Both the position numbers and the translations under genes were made by a program. A DNA stretch of 64,000 bases, from the NCBI RefSeq assembly GCF_900114495.1, contig NZ_FOZI01000002.1:868001-932000 (forward strand), read 5' to 3'. The notes beneath the pieces are model-generated. The model ran no database searches and was not told the DNA's origin. It saw only the letters and a list, made by a program, of their open reading frames with translations. This DNA comes from Dyella sp. OK004 (lineage in GTDB: Bacteria; Pseudomonadota; Gammaproteobacteria; Xanthomonadales; Rhodanobacteraceae). Shown here in pieces: positions 10,101 through 19,195 of the stretch. The number at the start of each line of letters is the position of its first letter. Positions within the stretch are counted from its first letter, which is position 1.

Positions 10101-13100
10101 TCCGCGGTATCGGCGGACAGATCGTCGAGGTGCGGCTCAAACACCACGTGCGCTACTTGCGGTTCGGGCTGGCCGTCACGTAGTTCGGTGATGCGGTGGA
10201 TCAGCGCGTCGAGATCCGGCAACTGCGGATGCTCGACATCGAACTGGGTCATGATGTGGTCGACCGCGTCGGCACTCTTGCCGAGCAGGTTCACGCCTTC
10301 CGTCGACAGCGGCTGGCCTGCGGCGCGCAGGCGCTTGAGCAGGCTTTCCAGCGGCGACAGCAGCTGGGTCAGCACCGGAATGTCGACCATTGCGATGGCG
10401 CCGTGCAGGGTATGCACGGCACGCAGCAGGCCGTCGTCCACGCGCAGTTCGCCGTCCACGCGGTTGATCGCGTGGCGGATGGTCTGCAGGTACTGGGCGA
10501 CTTCGCTGCGCAGGATTTCCAGCAACACCGGGTCCACCGGCGGCATCACCGGTGCGGCGATAACGTCGTGGCGTGGCTCGATGGCCGGTGCCGGCGAGGT
10601 CTCGATGGAGGCCAGGCTAGCGGCGGGAATCGCATCGGCAGCGGCACCCACGCGTGGCACGCGGCGCTTCACCACGCGGCGCACCGTTTCGGTGGCGGCC
10701 GGTGCGTGGTCGGCGATGCTGGCGTTTTCCTGGCCGGCGCCGAGGCGCTCGGCCGTATCCATGATGGCGGCGAGCGGCACAGTGCCGGACATGTTCTCGC
10801 CCATCAACGCGGCACGCAGCGGCGGCAGCGCCTCGATGGCGTGACGCACCAGCGCCTGCACGTTCTCGGTCGGCTGGATGGAATGATCGAGCACGCGGTT
10901 GAGCATGTTCTCGACCTTCCATGCGTACTCGCCCAGCACCGAGGCGCCAACCAGGCGGCCGGAACCCTTGAGCGTGTGGAAGGAGCGACGGATCGGAATG
11001 AGCGCTTCGATCTGCTGCGGGTCGGCCAGCCAGGTCTGCTGGGCGCTGCGCAGGTTGTCGATCTCTTCCTGCATTTCCTCCAGGAAGATCTCGCGGATGT
11101 CGTCGTCGATACCTTCCGCACCGAGATGGAAGCCCGCATCGGAGCCGACGGCACCGGCCACCGGCACCTGCTCGACGATCTCTTCTTCGATCTCGATCCA
11201 GTCGCTCTCGTCGCTGCCACCCGTTTGCGCGATGGTGTGCTCCGTATCGACCAGCTTCAGACCGGCCAGCTCGTGCGCGGACGGCGTCGGTGTCGCCGCC
11301 TCGCCGATCACCAGGCTGCCGAGATCGGCGCCATGGGCCAGGCTGACGGATTCCGAAAGCGCCGGCTCGCCGGAGAAATCGTGCATGACATGGAGCGCGG
11401 GCGCCGGAGCCGATGCGACTTCTGCGACATCCGCCAGCACCGTGCGCGCGGGCGGTGGCGGCCAGTAGCCGAGCGTGCTGAGGCTGTGCTCGGCGACGTC
11501 GAGAATATGTTCCAGACCACCGCGGTGTTCACGCGCGGCTTCGAGGTAGTACTCGAGCGCAGCGAGCGCGTCGGCGAGGTGATCCATCTGCGCGCTGGTG
11601 GGCACGCGGCGGTCGCTGAGCAATTCATTGCCGACGAAACGGCCGATGCCATCGGCCAGTTCGGCCGGACGCGGCGCGGTGAGCATGCGCATGGCGCCTG
11701 CCACTTCGTCCATCAGGCCGGGAACGTCGGTGAGTTGCTGGTGATGCCAGCCGGATTCGACGAAGGCGACGATGGCCTCCTTCACTTTGCCGGTGTTGGC
11801 GGTGGCTTCCTGCATCAGCGTGGCGAGGATGTGGCGCGCTTCGCTGCGCGGCAGCATGTTGACCGGCGCTTCGCCGATCGTTTCCTCGTCGGCGCCCAGG
11901 CTTTCGATGTGGTCGTCCAGCGAGGCTTCGACGTAGAGCAACGCACCGGCGACGTCGAGCAGCAGTTCTTCGTCAGGTGCGCGCATGCGGCTGGCGATGT
12001 CTTCCAGCACGCGGCGCTGTTCGTTGACCACGCGGCGCGGCACGCCCAGGGCGAGCATGCCCAGGGTGTCGCCGACGCGCTCGAGTATTTCGGTTTGCTG
12101 GGTCAGCTGGGCCGGATCGGCGTCGGTCTGGCGCAGGAACAGATCCAGCGCTTCCTTCACGCGCAGCAGGTCGTCTTTCAGCGCCTTCGCCACGGAATCG
12201 AGCAAGGCACGGTTGTGACCGGACATGGAGCCGCGGGCATGCTCCAGCTCGCTGGCGTCGGGCAGCAAAGCATCCAGACTGTAGGCCTGGGCGAGCTGGT
12301 CCATGCGCGGGCTGCGCTGCTTGGACTGTGCCACCACATAGAGCAGCTTGCGCGCCAGCTCGTCGGCGTCGCTGCCGCGCATGCTGGATTCGCCCTGCTC
12401 GATCAGCTGGCGGATGCTGCGATCGACTTTGCCGATCAGCTGGCGCACTTCGCCGGCCTGACTCTTCAGCGTGCCCTGCTGCAAACCTTCCAGCACACCG
12501 GCGGCGATCCACCACAGACGGCGACCGGGAATGCTGTAGCAACGCGCGGCGATACCGTCGAGCGTCTGCACCATCGCCGCCAGCTGATGTTCCGGCGACT
12601 GGCCGCGGAACCAGGCCAGCAGCTGTTGCTGGAAACGCAGACGCAACTCGGCGATCTGGCCGTGCGCGCGCTCGGCTTCGTCCTGATTCATGGCAGCCGG
12701 CGCGTGGTCCGGCAGCACGGCTTCGAGATTGGGCGAGAACAGCGCGGATTCGTGCAGTGCCTGCTGGCCGCGGCTGGCACGCAGATCGTTCAACAGCGGC
12801 AGCAACACCACCGGCACGTCGCGATGACCGCCGGACAACCGCTCCAGATAATCGGGCAGCTGCATCAGGCCGCGCATCATCGCGGCATAGGCTTCCTCGC
12901 GCTGGGCTACGTGGTCTTCCATCAGGGAGATGGCAAGCGTTTCCATCTCCTCGGCAACCAGCGCGGCCCCATACAGCTCGACCATGCGCAAGGTGCCCTG
13001 CACCTGGTGCAGGTGATCGGCGCAGGCGCGCATGACATCGCGGTTGCCCGGGTTGTCGACGTAGGACTCCAACGCCTCGCGGGCTATCGCCAGAGTCTCG

Positions 13101-13159
13101 TCGAGCTCGGGCTTGACCCACTGCAGGGTGGTGAAATCGATGTGGTCTTGAAGTCTCAT
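7118..13159 (-). CDS. chpA: Hybrid histidine kinase ChpA (PilL) of type IV pilus chemosensing
   Basis: This is a 2013-residue CheA-type kinase. An N-terminal helical region has an HPt-like HLHQVQG (49-55). HPt domains have phosphorylatable His at about 728 (HTLKGSG), 916 (HTLHG) and 1277 (HTLKGG). A His/Glu/Ala/Pro-rich low-complexity linker spans about 1000-1230. The CheA dimerisation region lies at about 1395-1530, the ATPase with N box HMLRNAVAHG (1584-1593) and DDGRGLD (1628-1634), the CheW domain at about 1720-1860, and a C-terminal receiver with VVDDS (1885-1889), Asp1931 and Lys1983. It takes signals from PilJ and phosphorylates PilG and PilH to control pilus extension and retraction. 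It sits between pilJ and chpB, with no pilK in between. Confidence 0.95.
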   Translation of the reverse strand: MRLQDHIDFTTLQWVKPELDETLAIAREALESYVDNPGNRDVMRACADHLHQVQGTLRMVELYGAALVAEEMETLAISLMEDHVAQREEAYAAMMRGLMQLPDYLERLSGGHRDVPVVLLPLLNDLRASRGQQALHESALFSPNLEAVLPDHAPAAMNQDEAERAHGQIAELRLRFQQQLLAWFRGQSPEHQLAAMVQTLDGIAARCYSIPGRRLWWIAAGVLEGLQQGTLKSQAGEVRQLIGKVDRSIRQLIEQGESSMRGSDADELARKLLYVVAQSKQRSPRMDQLAQAYSLDALLPDASELEHARGSMSGHNRALLDSVAKALKDDLLRVKEALDLFLRQTDADPAQLTQQTEILERVGDTLGMLALGVPRRVVNEQRRVLEDIASRMRAPDEELLLDVAGALLYVEASLDDHIESLGADEETIGEAPVNMLPRSEARHILATLMQEATANTGKVKEAIVAFVESGWHHQQLTDVPGLMDEVAGAMRMLTAPRPAELADGIGRFVGNELLSDRRVPTSAQMDHLADALAALEYYLEAAREHRGGLEHILDVAEHSLSTLGYWPPPPARTVLADVAEVASAPAPALHVMHDFSGEPALSESVSLAHGADLGSLVIGEAATPTPSAHELAGLKLVDTEHTIAQTGGSDESDWIEIEEEIVEQVPVAGAVGSDAGFHLGAEGIDDDIREIFLEEMQEEIDNLRSAQQTWLADPQQIEALIPIRRSFHTLKGSGRLVGASVLGEYAWKVENMLNRVLDHSIQPTENVQALVRHAIEALPPLRAALMGENMSGTVPLAAIMDTAERLGAGQENASIADHAPAATETVRRVVKRRVPRVGAAADAIPAASLASIETSPAPAIEPRHDVIAAPVMPPVDPVLLEILRSEVAQYLQTIRHAINRVDGELRVDDGLLRAVHTLHGAIAMVDIPVLTQLLSPLESLLKRLRAAGQPLSTEGVNLLGKSADAVDHIMTQFDVEHPQLPDLDALIHRITELRDGQPEPQVAHVVFEPHLDDLSADTAEDEGALAAALDAAMPVHPTAHEAVGPAAGETPAMHAEPATDDFTAELMAALGEFDAEAGVPDTSALDEEALHDSVAATPAAPQDDEDDFAALYGDLIDEPLEPVTELEVPEDETPAHHEEPVHHVAAPVVEDDAVEAPHALLDAESAAESAHVAEVPAETHAPVEEPAHPVIEPVAEVVHEAPIEETVAHVAPVEAETESAVSEYAATWTNSQIDPDLLEIFIEEAREILDHSDSALAQWRAEPSEMEHMASVQRDLHTLKGGARIAGMVPVGDLTHAIETLLESPVGHDPSRVGDLIGALESGFDQLHVLVQRVSQGRGIEYPQAMIDHFLGMAGETASLAEEHVVAMPPAPQVDLPELLPEEGQQDDGRAPQEQIRVRAELLDTLVNHAGEVAIYRSRLEQQVAGYRFNLVELDQTVQRLRSQLRMMEIETEAQIIARFQREHREAGLSVFDPLELDRYSQLQQYSRALAESVSDLVQIQSMLDELTRQAETLLLQQSRVSSELQDGLLRTRMLPFDTMVPNLRRTLRQAAQEQGKGAQLFVEGAHGEMDRNLLDRIKAPFEHMLRNAVAHGIESPEERQKAGKPTEGSVRIRVAREATEVVVRVTDDGRGLDREAVRKRGIERGMLRADTKPSDDQLLALITQPGFSTASSVTQLAGRGVGMDVVANEIKQLGGSLSIESQQGQGTTFVLRLPFTLAVTQAILVRIGEGTFAIPMTSVQGVARISPSELAERLAEPEPSFQYGGEQYGIHDLAELLGIQPGHPGDEQVPLLLTRAGDLRAAIRIDAVIGSREIVVKSVGPQISSVPGILGATIMGDGSVLIILDLAPLVRHGIVRRQERLAEGLSAVQAPVVEEVRVRPLVMVVDDSITMRKVTGRVLERHEYEVSTAKDGVDAVEKLHERVPDLMLLDIEMPRMDGFELATHMKADPRLRGVPIIMITSRTGDKHRQRAFDIGVDRYLGKPYQEAELLMQISEVLEQRALQDQATESANG

Positions 13160-13221
13160 GCGCCTCTCTCAGCGGCCACGCAACATGCGTTACGCAACCG
13201 TCGAGGTTGCCCCCCTGTCAT

Positions 13222-13252
13222 TGAACCTGCCTCAACGTGTAAGGCAGGTTCA
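13222..13252. other. Hairpin in the pilJ-chpA gap
   Basis: A perfect 11-base inverted repeat (TGAACCTGCCT and AGGCAGGTTCA) with a 9-base loop lies in the 116-base gap between the pilJ stop and the chpA start. There is no T run, so it is not a classical terminator. It could be an mRNA processing or stability element that adjusts chpA output relative to pilGHIJ. Confidence 0.6.
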
Positions 13253-13275
13253 CACCGTTGTCTCAACAAGCTGCC

Positions 13276-15306
13276 TTAACCAGGCAGCTTGAAGTGCGCC
13301 ACCGAACGCCGCAGATCGCTGGCCAGCTGCGCCAGGTAACCGATCGAATCGGCCGTCTGGCTCGCGCCCTGCGAGGTCTGCGAAGTAATTTCCTGAATCG
13401 CGTTCATCGATTGCGAGATGTCCGTCGCCGCCACCGACTGCTGACGCGCAGCGGTGGAGATGTTTTGAATCAGCGCGGACAAGTCATGCGACACGCGCTC
13501 GATATCGCCCAGTGCGCTACCGGCGTCTTCCGCCTTGCGGGCACCGGCCACCACTTCCGCGGTGGTCTGCTCCATCGAGTTCACTGCTTCGTTGGTATCG
13601 GACTGAATCGCCTGCACCAGCGTTTCGATTCGCTTGGTCGCGCTCGCCGAGCGTTCGGCGAGGCGCTGCACTTCGTCCGCCACCACCGCGAAACCGCGGC
13701 CCGCCTCACCGGCCGAGGCCGCCTGGATGGCTGCGTTCAAGGCGAGGATGTTGGTCTGCTCGGCAATGTCGTTAATCAGTTCCACGATCGAGCCGATTTC
13801 TTGCGAGGACTCACCCAGGCGCTTGATGCGCTTTGAGGTTTCCTGGATCTGGTCGCGGATGGAGTCCATGCCCGAGATCGTCTCGCGCACCACTTCGGCG
13901 CCGTGCGAGGCGATTTTCACTGAGCGTTCGGCCACGTCGGCCGATTCAGCGGAGTCCTTCGACACGCTATCCATCGAGCTGGCGATCTGGTTGATCGCCG
14001 AGGTCGCCGTGCTGATGCGTGCCGCCTGGCTCTGCGCCGCGTCGGCCAGATGGCGCGCGGTGGTCTGCGTTTCCTGGGCCGAGGACGACACCTGCTCGGA
14101 GGTCTCGTTGATGGTGGTCACCAGGGTGCGCAGCTCGTCGATGGCGTAGTTCACCGAGTCGGCGATGGCGCCGGTGATGTCTTCGGTCACCGTGGTCTTG
14201 ACCGTCAGGTCACCTTCGGCGAGCGAACCCATTTCGTCCAGCAGGCGCATGATGGCCTCCTGGTTACGCTGGTTGAGTTCGGCCGAATCCTGGAAGCGGC
14301 GGCGCTGGTCGCGCACGAGGGTCACGACGAGCAGCAGCGAGAAGGCCACCGCGCCCACCGCACCGAGTACACCCCACCACACGTTCGGGAACAGGCGACG
14401 CAGCGGTAGCTTGCCGATCTGGTCGGCCAATTCATTCGCGCGCAGCAGCACGTTCTGCGAATCCAGCGAGGCCTGGTTGCCGGCGCGCTTCACGTCGGTG
14501 AGGTTGCCTGCGGCGCTGACCAGCTTGGCGACCGGGTCCTGCACGTCACCCCACTTCGACTGCATCTCAGTGAGGATCTTGCGTGCGTTGGTGTCGCCCA
14601 TGGAGCGCACGCCGACTTCCGCGTTACCTTCGAGCAAGCCCTTGAGCACGCTGCCGTAGAGCTGGCCGTCGCGGGATAGACCGTCGGCAGCGGGCTGCGA
14701 CGCATCGCCGCCCTGCAGCACTTCCTGCACTCGGCGGATCATGCGGTCGGCCAGAAGCATCTGGCGGGCTGAGGTGTAAGTCTGCTCGGCGCTGCCGCCG
14801 CGCTGCTGCAGGATGTTCACCACCTGCTCCATGCTCGAGTTGAGCAAGGGCAGTTCGCGCGCCAGGGTGCTGGCACGCTGGGCCGAATCGAGCACCAGTG
14901 CCTTGTTGGAGAGGATCTTGCCGATGTCGGCATCCAGCTGCTTCCAGGCGTTGCTCAGCGCGGTCACCGCGCGGCCGGCCGGGGAGGCGCTGTTGTCGGC
15001 ATAGGCCTGCATGCCGCTCTTGGGGTCGCCCTTGTTCAGGCGCTGCACCGCCGAGTCGATGGCGTTGCGGTTGGTCTCCAGCTCCTTGAAGGAATCCACA
15101 TTACCGTCGGACGCCTCCAGGGCATATTTCGCCGTCTGCTGCGACAGCACCTGGATCTGTGTGGTCAGCGCGATAGCTTGGCGGTCTTCGCTGTTCTTCG
15201 CGTTGAGCATGAAGAAATCCAGCGCCGCAAAACCGATCGCGACCAGCAGCAAGACGATGAGGCCGGTATAGCCCCGTTCCTTGCCGACGCCCCCTGTAGT
15301 GCTCAT
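13276..15306 (-). CDS. pilJ: Methyl-accepting chemotaxis protein PilJ
   Basis: The 676-residue receptor of the Pil-Chp pathway has a first membrane segment at about 14-34 and a second at about 302-330, with a long periplasmic sensor region between them. A HAMP region and a long cytoplasmic coiled-coil signalling domain follow. The conserved hairpin tip reads [16 protein letters not shown] followed by [20 protein letters not shown] at about 505-555, the region that contacts CheW-type adaptors and the kinase. The protein should form receptor arrays at the cell pole. It lies between pilI and chpA on the same strand. No adjacent CheR-type methyltransferase was found. Confidence 0.95.
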   Translation of the reverse strand: MSTTGGVGKERGYTGLIVLLLVAIGFAALDFFMLNAKNSEDRQAIALTTQIQVLSQQTAKYALEASDGNVDSFKELETNRNAIDSAVQRLNKGDPKSGMQAYADNSASPAGRAVTALSNAWKQLDADIGKILSNKALVLDSAQRASTLARELPLLNSSMEQVVNILQQRGGSAEQTYTSARQMLLADRMIRRVQEVLQGGDASQPAADGLSRDGQLYGSVLKGLLEGNAEVGVRSMGDTNARKILTEMQSKWGDVQDPVAKLVSAAGNLTDVKRAGNQASLDSQNVLLRANELADQIGKLPLRRLFPNVWWGVLGAVGAVAFSLLLVVTLVRDQRRRFQDSAELNQRNQEAIMRLLDEMGSLAEGDLTVKTTVTEDITGAIADSVNYAIDELRTLVTTINETSEQVSSSAQETQTTARHLADAAQSQAARISTATSAINQIASSMDSVSKDSAESADVAERSVKIASHGAEVVRETISGMDSIRDQIQETSKRIKRLGESSQEIGSIVELINDIAEQTNILALNAAIQAASAGEAGRGFAVVADEVQRLAERSASATKRIETLVQAIQSDTNEAVNSMEQTTAEVVAGARKAEDAGSALGDIERVSHDLSALIQNISTAARQQSVAATDISQSMNAIQEITSQTSQGASQTADSIGYLAQLASDLRRSVAHFKLPG

Positions 15307-15433
15307 GTTCGTTACCTCACCCGTCTACGACCTCACCGGCGATACCGGCGATGGCAGGGACTTTGCCCCCGAAAACCGCTATTCCCGGCCGCGTCCCGGC
15401 ACCGGTCCTACTTGAATCAATCGGGCTAACGCG

Positions 15434-15967
15434 TCAGGCCGCGGCCTGACGGAAGTCCGGTGCACGCACCAGCCTGCCCATGCTGAATACCGCCAGCCGG
15501 GGCTCTCCCACACGATCGTCGACGAACCGCGTCAGGCGCGGGTCGTCTTCACGCTCCGCCGCAACGCGCTGTTCTGCATCTACCGTGCGCTGGCCGAACA
15601 CTTCGTCGACCAGCAAAGCGACGCTGCCCGTGCCCTGGCGCACCACCAGCAGGCGGCTGCGCTCGGAATGCAAGGTGCGTTCGCCGAACAGGAAGCGGCC
15701 GAGGTCGATTACCGGTACCAGGTTGCCGCGCACGTTGGCCACGCCAAGCAGCCACGACTGGGTGCCGGGCACCGGCGTGAGCACCGGCACGGCCAGCAAT
15801 TCGCTGATCTCGTCGATGCCGCTGACGAACAGGCGGCTGCCCACGCGATAACCGATGCCGCGCCACAGGCCCGGGGCCTCCAGCTTTTCCGGCGTATCGG
15901 AGGCGTGTACCAGCGAGAGGCGTTCGTAGCGGGCGAGGATCTCGAACGGGGTAAGCGCTTGGCTCAT
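15434..15967 (-). CDS. pilI: CheW-like adaptor PilI
   Basis: The 177-residue CheW-domain protein (WLLGVANVRGNLVPVIDLGRFLFGE core) couples PilJ to ChpA. The ATG at 15967 (MSQALTPFEIL) is chosen because it lies eight bases after the pilH stop; an upstream in-frame start would run deep into pilH. The CheW core is complete. Confidence 0.93.
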   Translation of the reverse strand: MSQALTPFEILARYERLSLVHASDTPEKLEAPGLWRGIGYRVGSRLFVSGIDEISELLAVPVLTPVPGTQSWLLGVANVRGNLVPVIDLGRFLFGERTLHSERSRLLVVRQGTGSVALLVDEVFGQRTVDAEQRVAAEREDDPRLTRFVDDRVGEPRLAVFSMGRLVRAPDFRQAAA

Positions 15968-15975
15968 TCGTTGCC

Positions 15976-16347
15976 TCAGGCCGCGCTTGGCAGCAGGTCG
16001 TTGATACAGGCCAGCAATTCCTTCTCGTTCACCGGTTTGGTGATGAAGGCGCGTGCCCCTTGGCGGAGACCCCATACGCGGTCGGTCTCCATGGATTTGG
16101 TGGTGATCATCACGATCGGCACATCCTTGGTCACCGGGTCGCGCGTAAGGGTGCGCGTGGCCTGGAAACCGTTCATGCCGGGCATGATCACGTCCATGAT
16201 GACCAGGGCGGGCAATTCGGCGCGCACGCGCTCGATGCCCTCCTCGGCGTTGCCGACGGAGCCGACCGTATGCCCTGCACGTTCGAGCAGCGTGGTGAAC
16301 ACGCGCACGTCGGTCGGCGAGTCGTCGATAATGAGAATATTGGCCAC
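15976..16347 (-). CDS. pilH: Response regulator PilH
   Basis: This 123-residue stand-alone receiver domain has the acidic pair IIDDS (6-10), phospho-acceptor Asp52 (MDVIMPGMNG), a Thr switch in MITTK and Lys104 (TKP). In type IV pilus systems PilH opposes PilG, favouring retraction or acting as a phosphate sink for ChpA. It lies between pilG (29-base gap) and pilI (8-base gap) in one operon. Confidence 0.94.
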   Translation of the reverse strand: MANILIIDDSPTDVRVFTTLLERAGHTVGSVGNAEEGIERVRAELPALVIMDVIMPGMNGFQATRTLTRDPVTKDVPIVMITTKSMETDRVWGLRQGARAFITKPVNEKELLACINDLLPSAA

Positions 16348-16378
16348 AGGTCCCCCTCAGACCCTGTAGTCGCCGGTC

Positions 16379-16780
16379 TTACACCGTGCTGACATGTCTA
16401 TGGATGGCACCAAGCAGCTCGTCTCGGGTGAACGGCTTGGTCAGATATTGTTCGGCACCCACGATACGGCCGCGCGCCTTGTCGAACAGCCCGTCTTTCG
16501 AGCTGAGCATGATCACCGGCGTGCCTCGGAATTGAGGGTTGTTCTTGATGAGCGCGCAGGTCTGATAACCATCCAGGCGCGGCATCATGATGTCGACGAA
16601 GATGATGGCGGGCTTTTGGTCAGAGATCTTGGCCAGTGCCTCGAAACCGTCGACGGCCGTAAGCACGTCGCAACCTTCTTTCTTAAGCAAGGTTTCTGCC
16701 GTACGGCGAATGGTTTTTGAGTCATCGATAACCATGACCTTCAGACCGGCCAGGCCATTTCCACTTATGTTCAAGTTCAC
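16379..16780 (-). CDS. pilG: Response regulator PilG
   Basis: This 133-residue single receiver domain has VIDDS, Asp63 (FVDIMMPRLDGYQ) and Lys115 (LTKPF). It is the first gene of the chemosensory operon and promotes pilus extension once phosphorylated by ChpA. A GTG at 16780 is preferred because AGGGGGG lies seven bases upstream and the product then begins, as in relatives, shortly before GLAGLKVMVIDDS. A GTG at 16819 is also in frame but has no good ribosome site. Confidence 0.93.
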   Translation of the reverse strand: MNLNISGNGLAGLKVMVIDDSKTIRRTAETLLKKEGCDVLTAVDGFEALAKISDQKPAIIFVDIMMPRLDGYQTCALIKNNPQFRGTPVIMLSSKDGLFDKARGRIVGAEQYLTKPFTRDELLGAIHRHVSTV

Positions 16781-17114
16781 ACACCCCCCTGCGACCCGCC
16801 CCAGGCTCAGGTAAGACACAAAACCGACAGCGCGGTGGCCATCGGCTTCATGTGGACGAAAAAGATTCTTGCAAAAAAAGTGCCCACCCTTAGCGACCGC
16901 TCGTTTGGCGGGCGCTTGTCCGTTGCTGTTTACCGCCTGACTGTCGTGACGTCAAGTTAAATGCGCATAAGTAACGCTCTACGTCACCTATTTGCGACGT
17001 GACGTGGCATGTCCGCCTTGCTGCCCGACGACCGTGTCGGCGAACATCGCGCATTGCCCTTGCGTGCTCTCCAGCCGCATCAACCTAAGGGGCTCCCACT
17101 ACCGGAGAATGACG
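16781..17114. promoter_or_regulatory. Divergent pilG/gshB control region with GTGACGT palindromes
   Basis: These 334 bases must contain promoters for the pil-chp operon and gshB. They contain TGACGTCA (16947-16954) and an inverted pair ACGTCAC (16981-16987) / GTGACGT (16999-17005) with an 11-base spacer, giving repeated GTGACGT half-sites as expected of a dimeric regulator. Which regulator would bind is unknown. No convincing gene is present. Confidence 0.5.
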
Positions 17115-18092
17115 ATGGCCCTCTCGGTCGCCGTGCTGATGGACCCCATCAGCGCCATCAAGATCGCCAAGGACACCACCTTTGCCATGCTGCTGGAGGC
17201 CCAGCGCCGCGGACATGCGCTGTTCTACATGGAGCAGGGCGACCTGGCCGTGCGCGACGGCAAAGCCTGGGCGCGGCTGGCACCGCTGCAGGTGAAGGAG
17301 GACCCGTCCGGCTGGTTCAGCCTGGGCGAGGCGCGCTGGCAGGAGCTGGCCGGGATGGACGTGGTGCTGATGCGCAAGGATCCGCCCGTGGATTCCCAAT
17401 TCATTTACGACACCATGGTGCTGTCGCTGGCCCAGCGGGCAGGCGTGACCGTCGTGAACGATCCGCAGGCGCTGCGCGACTGCAACGAGAAAATGTACGC
17501 CCTCGACTTCGCCCAGTGCATGGCGCCTACCTTGTTGTCGCGCGACAAGGGCGATTTGCGCCGCTTCGTCGCTGAGCACGGCGAGGCCGTGCTCAAGCCA
17601 CTGGACGGCATGGGTGGACGCGGCATCTTCCGGGTGCGCGCAGGCGACAGCAATCTGAATTCAATGCTGGAAACCCTGCTGAGCGGAGGCCTGCACAGCC
17701 ACCAGGCCGAGTTCGTGATGGCGCAAAAATTCATTCCGCAGATCAGCGCGGGCGACAAACGCATCCTGATCGTGGACGGCGAACCTGTGCCGTACGCATT
17801 GGCGCGCATCCCGCAGGGCGACGAGTTCCGCGGCAACCTGGCCGCCGGCGGGCGTGGCGAAGGCGTGCCGCTATCGGATCGCGACCGCTGGATCGTGTCC
17901 CAGGTGGCGCCGGAACTGCGGCAACGGGGCCTGCTGTTCGTGGGACTGGACGTGATCGGCGACTACCTCACCGAGATCAACGTCACATCGCCGACGTGTG
18001 CGCGCGAATTGGACAAACAATTCGGGCTTAATATTGCCGGCCAGTTGTTCGACGTTATCGAGCACATCACCCTCGGAAACCGCGCCGCGTGA
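17115..18092 (+). CDS. gshB: Glutathione synthetase
   Basis: The 325-residue ATP-grasp enzyme joins gamma-glutamylcysteine and glycine, the last step of glutathione synthesis, in the cytoplasm. The N-terminal segment DPISAIKIAKDTTFAML is typical of the family. The ATP-grasp signature appears as KPLDGMGGRGIFR, and the C-terminal metal and substrate region as YLTEINVTSPTCARE. Length is close to the usual 315-320. The ATG at 17115 follows CGGAG by seven bases; the ATG at 17109 is too close to that site. Its TGA overlaps the GTG of the next gene. Confidence 0.95.
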   Translation: MALSVAVLMDPISAIKIAKDTTFAMLLEAQRRGHALFYMEQGDLAVRDGKAWARLAPLQVKEDPSGWFSLGEARWQELAGMDVVLMRKDPPVDSQFIYDTMVLSLAQRAGVTVVNDPQALRDCNEKMYALDFAQCMAPTLLSRDKGDLRRFVAEHGEAVLKPLDGMGGRGIFRVRAGDSNLNSMLETLLSGGLHSHQAEFVMAQKFIPQISAGDKRILIVDGEPVPYALARIPQGDEFRGNLAAGGRGEGVPLSDRDRWIVSQVAPELRQRGLLFVGLDVIGDYLTEINVTSPTCARELDKQFGLNIAGQLFDVIEHITLGNRAA

Positions 18093-18955
18093 GTTCCCCC
18101 GCCCCTCGCACCACCGGCGCCGACCTGATCGGCGCCACCCTGCTGTTTTCGCTGTTGCTGCACGGCGTGCTGGTGCTGGGCATCACCTTCGGCTACGTGA
18201 AGCCCAAGCCGAGCCTGCCCACGCTGGACGTGACCCTGGTCGACGTGGCCAACCGCGAGGCGCCGGACAAGGCCGACTTCCTGGCCCAGGCCAATAACCG
18301 TGGCGGCGGCGAAAGCGACAAGGCCGCCCGCCCCTCGCAACCGTTTTCCGGCCCGATGCCCAAGCCCGAGCCCGGCGTCGCCGAGCAGGCCCAGCAAGCG
18401 ACGACGACCAAGCCACAGGACGCCACCAACGCCAAGCTGCTGACTACCACTGGCAACAGCCGCTTCAGCGTGAACTCCGACAGCGCGCATCCGCAGAAGA
18501 CCGATAGCGACCTGCCCACCTCCGACGCCGACCGCATGCGCCTGGAAGCCGCCCAGCTGGCCGCCGAGCGGCGCCAGCTGCAGGAGTCTTACGCCAAGCG
18601 CCCGAAGAAGAAGTTCATCTCTTCATCCACCCGCGAATACGCCTACGCCGCCTATATGCGCGGCTGGGTGGACCGGATCGAGCGCGTCGGCAACCTGAAC
18701 TACCCCGACGCCGCGCGCCGGCAGCAGCTGCACGGCGACGTGCTGCTCACTGTCACCGTTGGCCGCGATGGCAAAGTGCTGAGCATCGAAGTGATCAACA
18801 GCTCAGGTCACCAACTGCTCGACAAAGCCGCCGAACGCATCGTGCGTCTGGCCGCGCCGTTCCCGCCGTTGCCCACGGGCGGTGAGCGCGTGGATGAATT
18901 GCACATCACACGTACCTGGCAGTTCCAGCCGAACAACGTGCTGCATACGCGCTAA
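18089..18955 (+). CDS. TonB-like energy transducer
   Basis: The 288-residue inner-membrane protein has one N-terminal membrane segment at about 9-31 (LIGATLLFSLLLHGVLVLGI), a long periplasmic linker with charged coiled-coil stretches (RMRLEAAQLAAERRQLQES), and a C-terminal TonB domain at about 190-285 (YPDAARRQQLHGDVLLTVTV, then IVRLAAPFPPLP). TonB proteins pass energy from the proton motive force to outer-membrane receptors. It starts at GTG, overlapping the gshB stop by four bases. No ExbB/ExbD genes are adjacent. It could serve the receptor at 30728-33805 or others, which is inference. Confidence 0.88.
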   Translation: MSSPAPRTTGADLIGATLLFSLLLHGVLVLGITFGYVKPKPSLPTLDVTLVDVANREAPDKADFLAQANNRGGGESDKAARPSQPFSGPMPKPEPGVAEQAQQATTTKPQDATNAKLLTTTGNSRFSVNSDSAHPQKTDSDLPTSDADRMRLEAAQLAAERRQLQESYAKRPKKKFISSSTREYAYAAYMRGWVDRIERVGNLNYPDAARRQQLHGDVLLTVTVGRDGKVLSIEVINSSGHQLLDKAAERIVRLAAPFPPLPTGGERVDELHITRTWQFQPNNVLHTR

Positions 18956-18971
18956 AGCGCGGACCATCATG

Positions 18972-19144
18972 GTAGGAGCCCACCCTGTGGGCGAACCGGC
19001 TCGCAAGCGCCGTGATCTTCTAGAGTCTCGCTCTTGTCGTGCAGGGCTTTCATTCGAACCATCCATGGCCCTCACCCTGCGGGCGGCTTACGGCGTGCAA
19101 ACCGGCAGTCCTGCCGGTTTGTCGCGCACAGGGTGCGCTCCTAC
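18972..19144. repeat. GTAG-bounded 173-bp repeat element
   Basis: It begins GTAGGAGC and ends GCTCCTAC. Its reverse complement matches the element at 59523-59683 over most of its length, including an internal CAAACCGGCAG / CTGCCGGTTTG hairpin and the conserved word AAAGCCCTGC, so these are two copies of one element in opposite orientation. It fills most of the gap between the TonB-like gene and yqgE. Confidence 0.85.
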
Positions 19145-19195
19145 GTGCATCACATCGCCTGAACGCCCTCACACGCATCTATCGCCCCCTGCGCA

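Noticed and set aside
8384-10183. Long plus-strand frame across the CheA core
   Set aside because: Antisense shadow of chpA; composition dominated by His/Arg/Gln from reverse-complemented codons.
10196-13279. A 1027-codon open frame on the plus strand opposite chpA
   Set aside because: It is antisense to a fully conserved kinase whose motifs are all on the minus strand; high GC makes the complementary frame free of stops.
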